From Gemmatimonadota bacterium (lineage in GTDB: Bacteria > Latescibacterota > UBA2968 > GCA-2709665), in NCBI GenBank assembly GCA_028877215.1, contig JAPPFJ010000035.1:1-64000 (forward strand): a stretch of DNA of 64,000 nt. The letters run 5' to 3'. Under the pieces are notes generated by a model that was not told the origin of the DNA, ran no database searches, and saw only the letters and a program-made list of their open reading frames with translations. Below, piece by piece: positions 35,097 to 42,729 of this stretch (within the stretch, counting starts at the first letter, position 1; every line of letters begins with the position of its first letter). The position numbers and the translations under genes were made by a program.

Positions 35097-38000
35097 CTAT
35101 TTAAAGGTGCCAAGTGTCACCCGTCCGCCCTCGATGCTGCATCCTCCTGCGGCGATACAGGTATATCGGGTCCCATCCTGCAACTCGATCAGACCGCCGT
35201 TCTGGAAGCTGAGTACCGCGCGCCCCCCTTTGATGGTAAGACTTGCTTTCTGAAGGAGCCTTGGTACAAAAACGCCCGACGGGAAATTCGGGAGCGCATC
35301 GCCAACGCCGTAGGTACCGCCTCTGCTGCTGCCGGCCGCGCTAACCGCGAGCCCCGATGGATCGACCAGCCCGTTGGCGCTCGTAAGGAGATCTTCAACG
35401 TTGGAACCGTCGAGATTGGCGCGCTGGACCTTGTCCGCGTCCACGTCCGTCCAGTACATCTTGCCGCCGGACACGTCCAGGTCCAATCCGTTGGGACTCG
35501 TCAGGCCGCTGGTTACCAGGTCTTCGACATTTGAACCGTCCAGACCGGCGCGCTGGATCTTCTTTGTGCCGCGATCGGTCCAATACATCTTGCCTCCGGA
35601 CAGGTCCAGGGCCAGGCCGGTGGGGCTGCTCAGTCCGCTGGTAACGAGGTCCTCCATGTTGGAGCCGTCCAGGTCTGCGCGCTGGATTTTGTCCGAACCG
35701 GGATTCGTCCAGTACAATTTGCGGTTGGCCGCGTCGAGTGCGATTTCACCCGGAAACGCCAGGCCGGCGAGAGTGAGAATGTCCTCCACGTTGGAACCGT
35801 CCAGATCCGCACGCTGGATCTTGCCGTTTTGCCGATTTGTCCAGTACATCTTGCCGCCGGATACGTCGAGCGCCAGACCGTACGGCACGCTCAGGCCGCT
35901 GGCGACGAGGTCCTCCACGTTGGAACCGTCCAGGTCCGCGCGCTGCACCTTGTTTGTGCCCGCGTCGGTCCAGTACATCTTGCCGCCGGCCATATCCAGG
36001 GCCAACCCATCCGGCCCGTCCAGCCCGCCGCCGGTGACAAGGTCTTCGACGTTCGAGCCGTCCAGGTCCCCGCGCTGGATCTTATCCGTACCCCAGTCGG
36101 TCCAATACAGCTTCGACGTTCCCGTGGCGGGCGGCGGCACCGTCGCGACCGTGATGCTCACCGCGGCTGAGCAGTTGTTTCCGGTATCGGATTCGCCGGC
36201 TGATGCATCCACGCAGGCGCCGTAGTAGTAAGTGCCGGCGGACGACGGCGCCGTCAGGTTGATCGACTCGGCGCTTGTGCCGGAAGCGGCGAGGCCGCCC
36301 ACCGCGTCCGTTCCCACTTCCGTGTCACTCACGGAAATGGTCGCGTCCGAAGAGCGGTAGTAACGTAACGTCGATGCCGCGGACGTGCCATTGCCACGGT
36401 TGCGGACCGTTGCGTACAACGTGAAGGTCGTTCCCGCGTCCGGGCTACTGCTGCTGACCGAAGGCGTATCGACGATCAGGTCCGGCGAGGCGCCGCCGCC
36501 ACCGCCCGTGCCGGGGCCACTACCTCCCCCGTTGCCGGTCGCCGTACCCACGGCCACACCCGACGGATCGACCAGTCCGTTTGAGCCCGTAACCAGGTCT
36601 TCCACGCCGGAGCCATCGAGGTTTGCGCGCTGCACCTTGTTCGTTCCCGCGTCAGCCCAGTACATCTTGCCGCCGGGCACGTCCAGAGCCAGACCGTTTG
36701 GACTATGCAATCCGCTGGTGACCAGGTCTTCGATTCCAGACCCATCCAGGTTGGACCGCTGGATCTTGTCCGAGCGCCGGTCCGTCCAGTACATCTTGCC
36801 GCCGGATACATCGAGCGCAAGGCCGGTGGGACTGTTCACGCCGCTGGTGACCAGGTCTTCGACCCCCGAGCCGTCCACGTTCGCGCGTTGAATCTTGTTT
36901 GCGCCCGGGTTCGTCCAGTACATCTTTCCGCCGGAGACGTCCAGCGCCAGACCGCCGGGAAACGTCAGACCGCTGGTGACCAGATCTTCAACGTTAGCGC
37001 CACTCAGGTCCGCACGCTGGATCTTGTTCGTCTGCCGGTTTGTCCAATACATTTTGCCCCCGGACACGTCCAGGGCCAGACCGTAAGGAATACCAAGTCC
37101 CGTTACCAGGTCTGCCACGTTGGCGCCATTGAGATCAGCACGCTGGATCTTGTTGGCGCCCGCATCCGTCCAGTACATCTTGCCGCCTGCAAGATCCAGC
37201 GCCAAGCCGTCCGGCCCGTCCAGTCCGCCGCCGGAGACCAGGTCTTCCACCCCCGAGCCGTCCAGGTTGGACCGCTGGATCTTGTTCGTTCCCCAATCCG
37301 TCCAGTAGAGCTTCGACGCTCCGGGGGCAGGCGGGGCCGTTGTTGCCACAGTCAGCGTGACGGCCGCAGAACAGTTGTTCCTGGTATCGGACTCGCCTGA
37401 AACCGCGTCGACGCACGCGCCGTAGTAGTAGGTTCCCGAGCTCGACGGCGCCGTCAAACCGATCGATTGAGAACTGGACCCCGATGTGGCGAGTCCGCCC
37501 ACAGCGTCCGTGCCCAATGCGACGTCGCTCGTTGAGACTGTCGCATCCGTTGAGCGGTAGTAGCGCAACGTCGTCGCGGCAGACGATCCGTTACCCTGGT
37601 TCCGGACCGTCGCGCCAAGCGTAAAGGTCGCCCCGGCAGAGACGCGACTGTTGCTGACCGAAGGGGACTGAACAACGAGATCCGGGTTGCCGCCGCCACC
37701 GCCGCCCGGCGACGGGGGTGGACCTCCAAAGCTCTGTGCGAAGATCAGAAAATCCGTAAAGTCAATCGAACCATCGGAATTCAGGTCCTGTGCGGCATTA
37801 TACCTCCCATCGCCCTGCCTCGACGGGAACACGCCTGCGAAAATCAGAAAGTCCGAGAATCCGACGAAGTCATCGCCGTCGAAGTCGGGGGACGGCGCCG
37901 AGTTGAACGTGATTTCGCTGCTCGTCCTGAGTACGTCGCTCGAAGTGGGACTTTCCGCGAGGGTAACCGACTCGATGCCTATGGAAAACTGACGGCCCGT

Positions 38001-38411
38001 CACGTCGGAGACAGTCGAAAACTCCGCGCGCGCCAGAAACCCTGACGACGCCAACGTGACGGGGCTTTGCGACGCAAGGTTGGCGCCGACGGAGCCTTCG
38101 GGAAGCGTGAGGCCGAAAGCGCTGTTTTCCGCATTTACGAATGACAGCACGGAAGCGTCGAAGTCGAATTTCAGGATCATACCTGCCAGGGACGTCGGCA
38201 CGCCGGTAGCGAAAACCTCAATGGCGATGGTTGTGCCCCGACCGGAAACTGCCCCCGACGTAATGCCATCATCCGTCCGATTGCCGGCGCCTCCACCGGG
38301 AATCAGGTCCAGCGACAACACGGCGTTTGCATTGGCGCCGGCGAATGCCTGGCCCGCAAAGACGGCGACCGCGACAACGGCAATCAACAACAGACTTCGT
38401 TTGGGACGCAT
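35097..38411 (-). CDS. Secreted cohesin-dockerin-CARDB-YWTD propeller protein
   Basis: About 1104 residues. Order: signal peptide (ending AGQAFAGA); a cohesin-like domain (about 28-165, with the strand ILKFDFDASVLSFVNAE); a dockerin-like EF-hand pair (DFDGDDFVGFSDFL, DLNSDGSIDFTDFL); then two cassettes, each a CARDB domain (GNPDLVVQSPSVS; SPDLIVDTPSVS) and a six-bladed YWTD propeller (LYWTDWGTNKIQRSNLDGS). Both partner types, cohesin-like and dockerin-like, are in one chain. A C-terminal 50-residue beta-rich stretch ends the protein. The start at 38411 follows AAAGGAG. It is 13 bases from the giant repeat gene, so the two are likely cotranscribed. Its propellers probably bind ligand or partner proteins. 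Confidence 0.88.
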   Translation of the reverse strand: MRPKRSLLLIAVVAVAVFAGQAFAGANANAVLSLDLIPGGGAGNRTDDGITSGAVSGRGTTIAIEVFATGVPTSLAGMILKFDFDASVLSFVNAENSAFGLTLPEGSVGANLASQSPVTLASSGFLARAEFSTVSDVTGRQFSIGIESVTLAESPTSSDVLRTSSEITFNSAPSPDFDGDDFVGFSDFLIFAGVFPSRQGDGRYNAAQDLNSDGSIDFTDFLIFAQSFGGPPPSPGGGGGGNPDLVVQSPSVSNSRVSAGATFTLGATVRNQGNGSSAATTLRYYRSTDATVSTSDVALGTDAVGGLATSGSSSQSIGLTAPSSSGTYYYGACVDAVSGESDTRNNCSAAVTLTVATTAPPAPGASKLYWTDWGTNKIQRSNLDGSGVEDLVSGGGLDGPDGLALDLAGGKMYWTDAGANKIQRADLNGANVADLVTGLGIPYGLALDVSGGKMYWTNRQTNKIQRADLSGANVEDLVTSGLTFPGGLALDVSGGKMYWTNPGANKIQRANVDGSGVEDLVTSGVNSPTGLALDVSGGKMYWTDRRSDKIQRSNLDGSGIEDLVTSGLHSPNGLALDVPGGKMYWADAGTNKVQRANLDGSGVEDLVTGSNGLVDPSGVAVGTATGNGGGSGPGTGGGGGASPDLIVDTPSVSSSSPDAGTTFTLYATVRNRGNGTSAASTLRYYRSSDATISVSDTEVGTDAVGGLAASGTSAESINLTAPSSAGTYYYGACVDASAGESDTGNNCSAAVSITVATVPPPATGTSKLYWTDWGTDKIQRGDLDGSNVEDLVTGGGLDGPDGLALDMAGGKMYWTDAGTNKVQRADLDGSNVEDLVASGLSVPYGLALDVSGGKMYWTNRQNGKIQRADLDGSNVEDILTLAGLAFPGEIALDAANRKLYWTNPGSDKIQRADLDGSNMEDLVTSGLSSPTGLALDLSGGKMYWTDRGTKKIQRAGLDGSNVEDLVTSGLTSPNGLDLDVSGGKMYWTDVDADKVQRANLDGSNVEDLLTSANGLVDPSGLAVSAAGSSRGGTYGVGDALPNFPSGVFVPRLLQKASLTIKGGRAVLSFQNGGLIELQDGTRYTCIAAGGCSIEGGRVTLGTFK

Positions 38412-38603
38412 CGGGGAACACTCCTTTGTTTCGACGACGATTTCTTTCTGGTACGGTGGACCCTGTGTTGAATTCGACACTTGCGTTCGCTACGCCGTGA
38501 GCGGCTCGACTGCACCTGTTACGTCGACGGAATGCCAGGCGATACCGCCCACTGACTGTCACACGGCGCCCTTGAGTTTGGAGACGTCGTATTGCCCCTG
38601 GTG

Positions 38604-39413
38604 CTATTTCAACAACAGCATTCTTTTGGTCGCCGAGAAACTGCCCGCCTGTATCCGATACAGATAGACGCCGCTGGCGACGCGCCGGCCCAACGCGTCC
38701 GTCCCGTCCCACGTTGCCGTAAACGACCCGGCGTTCCTCTGTTCGTTCACCAGTACACGCACCTCCTGGCCCAGCAGATTGTATATCGCCAGCCGAACCA
38801 TTGCCGCCTCCGGCAACTGGTAGCCGATCGCGGTGGACGGGTTGAATGGGTTGGGCATATTCTGCTCCAGATTGAACCGATCCGGCAGCGGCTTCAGATC
38901 GCCGATTTCGGCGTGATGCAGCATGTCGACGGCACCATCCAGGCCCACCAGAACGCTTTCCGATACCTGAAAGTCGGACGACAACGGCGTCGCGCTCGTC
39001 CTGAACGTGAGCTCGACGAGCTTCCCGCCGCCACTGGCGCCCCGGCCGTCGATCTTCACCGCGCCGATATCCACCTGCCCCGGCGTCCGGTTCGACGAAA
39101 GGAACAGGGTCTCCTGACCGGAGCCGGATTTCAGGAGGTTACCGTCCAGTTCCGTGGCATTCACGAACTCGTATTGCACGGGATCGTATTGCAGCGAAAG
39201 CCCGTATCCCTTCAGGTCGCTGGTCTGCGCTACCGACACGCGCAACTTCAGAATGTCGCTTTCAGCTCCCGGGTCGTTCACGCGCTCCAGCTTCAGCGTT
39301 GCATTGGCGTTCCGGCCGCCCGTGACGGTCAGTCCGCGGGTCATCTCACCGGCCATTGCCGGTCCGATCAGCACAAACGCCGCAAGAACGGTTGAAGCGA
39401 TGTGAATCCACAT
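38604..39413 (-). CDS. Secreted cohesin-like protein with FlgD-like sorting tail
   Basis: A 269-residue exported protein. The signal peptide ends near AMAGE. Residues about 33-160 form a cohesin-like beta-sandwich: LKLRVSVAQTSDLKGYGLSLQYDPVQYEF matches the cohesin strand pattern seen also in the neighbour. The rest is a FlgD-like Ig tail, MPNPFNPSTAIGYQLP to GVYLYRIQAGSFSATK. This gene pairs a possible dockerin receptor with a secretion or surface-anchoring tail, the scaffold role in a cohesin-dockerin system. The start at 39413 follows AGGAG. Confidence 0.85.
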   Translation of the reverse strand: MWIHIASTVLAAFVLIGPAMAGEMTRGLTVTGGRNANATLKLERVNDPGAESDILKLRVSVAQTSDLKGYGLSLQYDPVQYEFVNATELDGNLLKSGSGQETLFLSSNRTPGQVDIGAVKIDGRGASGGGKLVELTFRTSATPLSSDFQVSESVLVGLDGAVDMLHHAEIGDLKPLPDRFNLEQNMPNPFNPSTAIGYQLPEAAMVRLAIYNLLGQEVRVLVNEQRNAGSFTATWDGTDALGRRVASGVYLYRIQAGSFSATKRMLLLK

Positions 39414-39430
39414 AGCAAACTCCTTTTTCT

Positions 39431-39447
39431 GTCACCGTTTCGGTGAC
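39431..39447. promoter_or_regulatory. Inverted repeat upstream of cohesin-like gene
   Basis: GTCACCG and CGGTGAC form a perfect 7-bp inverted repeat with a TTT centre, starting 17 bases upstream of the start codon at 39413. It could be an operator or a 5' leader hairpin near the ribosome site. Confidence 0.35.
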
Positions 39448-39551
39448 GTGGTGAATACTGCCGACAGCGGGGAGCCCGCGAAGGGGCCAGGTTTTTTGCT
39501 GAACACCGCATTTCTGGCATCAATGCGTCCGGAACAAGCCAAGAAGCCGGC

Positions 39552-41084
39552 TTACGGCCCCGTGCCCGCGTAACCCCCCATAATTGCAGGGAGTAAGTCC
39601 TTTCTCTTATTGCTCGCCGCTAGCTTTGACGCACCATATGACACGTCGACGCCTCTGCGCTGAAGGGCCGGAATGTGCACGTTGATCGACGTCGCGCTCA
39701 AGGGGTTGTTGCTTACCTCAACCCAATCTCCCTCGCCCAATCCCGTGTTTGCAACCAGCGGCGCGAGGTCCGAAACCCGGTTGCTTGCAAGATCCAGTGA
39801 TCCAAGACGGGTCAAGCCCGATAACGCGGACACATTCGATACGCCGTTGCCGGCAAGCCATAGCCATTCAACGTTGGTCAAGTTCGATAGTACAGACACA
39901 TCCGAGATATTGTTGTCATCAATGTCCAAGAATTCCAGGCGGGTCAGCCCTGATAGGGCTGAAACATTCGAGATGCGGTTACCGGCAAGCCATAGTACGG
40001 TCAATCTGGTCAGGTTCGATAGTGCGGACACATCAGAGATGCGATTATTGTCAAGATCCAAATGCTCCAGCCGGATGAAATCCGACAGTGCCGACACACC
40101 GGAAATGCTGTTGTCCGCAAGACTGAGCCCCCGCAGGTTAGTCAAGTTCGATAGTACAGACACAAGCGCAGCGAGACTCGAGATGCCGTTATCGGAAGTA
40201 TCCAGGAATTCAAGACGGCTCAAGTCGGACAAGGGTGTGAAGTTCGAGATGCCGTTACCCGCAATCCCTAACACGCTCAGGTTGGTCAAACCTGATAGCG
40301 CAGACAGACTTGGAAGGCTATTGTAACCAAGACCCAGCGTATCCAGACCAGTCAAGCCCGACAGGGGCCTAACGTCCGAAATGCTGTTATAGTAAAGATC
40401 CAGAAATTCCAGACCGCTCAATCCCGACAAGGGCACGACGTTTGAAATGCGGTTGCCTGAAAGATCCAACCGCGTCAGATTAACCGCAGCTTCAAGCCCG
40501 GCGAGATCCCGAATATCCTCGTCCGGCGCCTCTAGGCGGGTCAAGGTGGCCATCTCTGCCCGGGAGATCGGCGCGCCTAACGCCTTGCCGAGGCTGTAAG
40601 CGATAACAGCGCGCAGATTCTCGTCCGGAATAGCAACTGCCGCTGCGCCATCACCTCCGCCCGTTGACGGCGGCGCGCCGCCAAAGCTCTGCGCAAAGAT
40701 CAGAAAGTCAGGAAACCCGATCTCGCCGTCGCTGTTCAGATCGTACCTGGCTTCGTACCTGCCGTCGCCGCGGCGCGAACCGAACACGCCTGCCAACGCC
40801 AGAAAGTCGGAAAAACCAACCGTTCCGTCGCCGTCAAAATCGGGAGAAGGGTTGGTATCAGCGGAAATCACAGACTTGGCAGCGTGTCTGCCGGCCGCGA
40901 TGTACATGTCGTCTGCGGTGAACTCGCCAAATGAGGCGTCGTCATTCGTGCGGTTATCCGATCCGTTACGACCGAAGAGATCCAGCGAACGATCATCCGC
41001 CACGTCATCGACTCCGTATGTGGAAACGGAAGCGCCGAATACCATCAAGGCGCCAATCAACAGCAGACTTCGATTTCGAATCAT
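39552..41084 (-). CDS. Secreted dockerin-like leucine-rich-repeat protein
   Basis: About 510 residues. Signal peptide (ends near GASVSTYG), then a short stretch, a dockerin-like EF-hand pair (DFDGDGTVGFSDFL; DLNSDGEIGFPDFL), and a long internalin-type LRR array of about 12 units of 22 residues, for example LSGLTRLEFLDIDDNNISDVS. The N-terminal stretch SLDLFGRNGSDNRTNDD aligns with the start of the cohesin-like domain of the 35097 protein, but the bulk of that domain is missing. The start at 41084 follows GGGAGGG. LRR arrays of this kind bind proteins at the cell surface. Confidence 0.87.
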   Translation of the reverse strand: MIRNRSLLLIGALMVFGASVSTYGVDDVADDRSLDLFGRNGSDNRTNDDASFGEFTADDMYIAAGRHAAKSVISADTNPSPDFDGDGTVGFSDFLALAGVFGSRRGDGRYEARYDLNSDGEIGFPDFLIFAQSFGGAPPSTGGGDGAAAVAIPDENLRAVIAYSLGKALGAPISRAEMATLTRLEAPDEDIRDLAGLEAAVNLTRLDLSGNRISNVVPLSGLSGLEFLDLYYNSISDVRPLSGLTGLDTLGLGYNSLPSLSALSGLTNLSVLGIAGNGISNFTPLSDLSRLEFLDTSDNGISSLAALVSVLSNLTNLRGLSLADNSISGVSALSDFIRLEHLDLDNNRISDVSALSNLTRLTVLWLAGNRISNVSALSGLTRLEFLDIDDNNISDVSVLSNLTNVEWLWLAGNGVSNVSALSGLTRLGSLDLASNRVSDLAPLVANTGLGEGDWVEVSNNPLSATSINVHIPALQRRGVDVSYGASKLAASNKRKDLLPAIMGGYAGTGP

Positions 41085-41431
41085 TGAACGACCCTCCCGG
41101 TATATCGAAGACGATTTCATCCCGGAACTCTGTCCGGTTGTGAGACTGTTCAGTTATTCTGCATCGGACCGGATTTCCGACAAGCCCGGTATGGCTCCAG
41201 GTTGCAGGGCTGCGTCACCGGCGCGTTCAGCTTCAGCGTGCCGCTGGCGGCGACAGGACCGTCCGAACCCTACAGCACGAGCATTGAGGAAACAACTGTG
41301 GCCTGCTATTTGAAAGGATACCAAATAAACGTTGAACTATCTCTGAAAAATGAGACATTATTGATGATTTTTTGTTGAAGTTTGTCTAATAATCCATTAA
41401 GGTTTGTCGATTTGTAAACGGAGCCGTACAC

Positions 41432-41461
41432 GACTGTGCGCCAGCCCTGAAAGTCCCTACC
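41432..41461 (-). repeat. Intergenic repeat, copy B
   Basis: On the minus strand this reads GGTAGGGA, then TTCA, then the exact 12-mer TGGCGCACAGTC, matching copy A at 28436-28465 with identical spacing. It lies about 350 bases upstream of the LRR gene on the same strand. Confidence 0.6.
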
Positions 41462-41620
41462 TGTCACGGCGCGGTCAACGGCCTTTGCCGACCTCATTCG
41501 TACGGCCGCAGGTGTCCAAATCGGGGGCAACTGCCCGGTCACACCTGAACGCCGTCCGAACGCTTCCGTTACGTGGACGAACGCAAGAGGACTCCCGACG
41601 CCACGTAACTGAACGGGCAC

Positions 41621-41648
41621 AAAAAAAACCCCGGCAAAAACCGGGGTT
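41621..41648 (-). terminator. Strong intrinsic terminator after the PorV-like gene
   Basis: AACCCCGG (41627-41634) and CCGGGGTT (41641-41648) form an 8-bp stem with a 6-base loop, followed on the minus strand by a run of T from 41628 down to 41621. It closes the TonB receptor/secreted protein/PorV unit. Confidence 0.9.
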
Positions 41649-41694
41649 CTTCTTGTGATTCGAACCAAGGGGATGAAACGATGTCAGGCGTCCG

Positions 41695-42648
41695 TCAGAA
41701 CGAGCCGCTCAGGCTGAACCGAAGCGGGGGTTCGAAGTCGTTGCCGTCGCTGTACGCGAAGTCAACGCGGACGACTTTGCCCTCGACGGGCTTGACCTTC
41801 AATCCCAGTCCAAGACTGTACACCTCCGTATCGTATCCGGGCTTGACGCCGCCGCGCAGCGCGAACGCGTTCTGCATCCAGAGTTCGCCGCCGATGCGAT
41901 ACCGCGGCTCGGAGTAATCCGTGGCGTAGTGACTCTCTCCCGTGAGCGTCAGATACGAGGCGTCGCCGCCCCTTTCCCCGAAGACTTCCATCGCGAAACC
42001 GAAATCGAACGCAACCGGCATCTGATAGTTGATCTCACGTGCCTCGATGTCCTTGCCCAGGTTCTTGAACGCCATCCCGAGCCGAAGGCTTCTGAATCCG
42101 GTGTTGAACGTCGTGCCGAAATTGAAGTCCACGCCCGTCAGCTTGTCGACGTCGATGGTCTCCTGCGTCCACCTCACCTGGAATCCGAACGAGAGCTTGT
42201 CGGTCAATCTGGTCGCGTAGGAAGCGCCGATGCTGAAGTCGCCGATTTCCAGCATCCGGCCGGTCCCGACGGGCTGGTATATCGTCGTCTCCTCCACGTC
42301 GGGAACCGAAAACGCCATAACGGCCAGCCCGACCACACCGCGCGTCGTATTGTAGGCCAGCGCGCCCGAATAGAACCGGGTATCCACGAGCCAGCGCGTG
42401 TACGAAAGGGTATACTCCCTCTCTTCGACGTTGGTGAGTCCGGCCGGGTTTACAAATATCGTGCTGATGTCGTCGGCAATTGCCGTAAACGCCCCGCCCA
42501 TACCGGCGACGCGCGCCCCGTGGTCCACTTTGTGTACGGAGAATACGGCCTGGCCGAGCCGCTTTTGCGTGTCGCTGTACGCGGTCCCGGGCAGCAACAG
42601 CGCGTATCCCGCGCACGCCACGATTCCAATCCACAAGATCCGTTTCAT
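41695..42648 (-). CDS. PorV/PorQ-family outer-membrane barrel protein
   Basis: A 317-residue barrel. After the signal peptide (about 1-25) comes VAGMGGAFTAIADDISTIFVNPAGLT, the FadL/PorV/PorQ N-terminal signature. Amphipathic strands follow and the last residue is an aromatic Phe (RFSLSGSF), as expected for a Bam-inserted barrel. PorV-type proteins are shuttle components of type IX secretion in Bacteroidetes-related phyla. It is transcribed downstream of a TonB receptor and a secreted protein with a possible sorting tail, and stands before a strong terminator. Confidence 0.85.
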   Translation of the reverse strand: MKRILWIGIVACAGYALLLPGTAYSDTQKRLGQAVFSVHKVDHGARVAGMGGAFTAIADDISTIFVNPAGLTNVEEREYTLSYTRWLVDTRFYSGALAYNTTRGVVGLAVMAFSVPDVEETTIYQPVGTGRMLEIGDFSIGASYATRLTDKLSFGFQVRWTQETIDVDKLTGVDFNFGTTFNTGFRSLRLGMAFKNLGKDIEAREINYQMPVAFDFGFAMEVFGERGGDASYLTLTGESHYATDYSEPRYRIGGELWMQNAFALRGGVKPGYDTEVYSLGLGLKVKPVEGKVVRVDFAYSDGNDFEPPLRFSLSGSF

Positions 42649-42729
42649 AGGTCTGATCCTTATCCGATTCGGTTGAACGGTTCGACGAACACGCGAACCC
42701 GGAAACCTTGCAGCTTCGATTCGGCCGTC

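Larger units (their letters stand above)
41085..41694. other. Intergenic region with repeat and terminator
   Basis: 610 bases with no convincing gene; a 120-codon minus-strand frame has no start site and covers the terminator. An AT-rich block lies at about 41330-41420. The region holds the second copy of the 30-base intergenic repeat and the terminator at 41621-41648. Confidence 0.5.

Noticed and set aside
41650-41668. Possible tRNA T-arm, GGTTCGAATCAC on the minus strand
   Set aside because: The flanking bases cannot form the T stem, and no D-arm, anticodon arm or acceptor stem lies nearby.
41306-41668. 120-codon minus-strand frame beside the LRR gene
   Set aside because: It has no ribosome site or recognisable protein features, and contains the terminator hairpin of the PorV-like gene.
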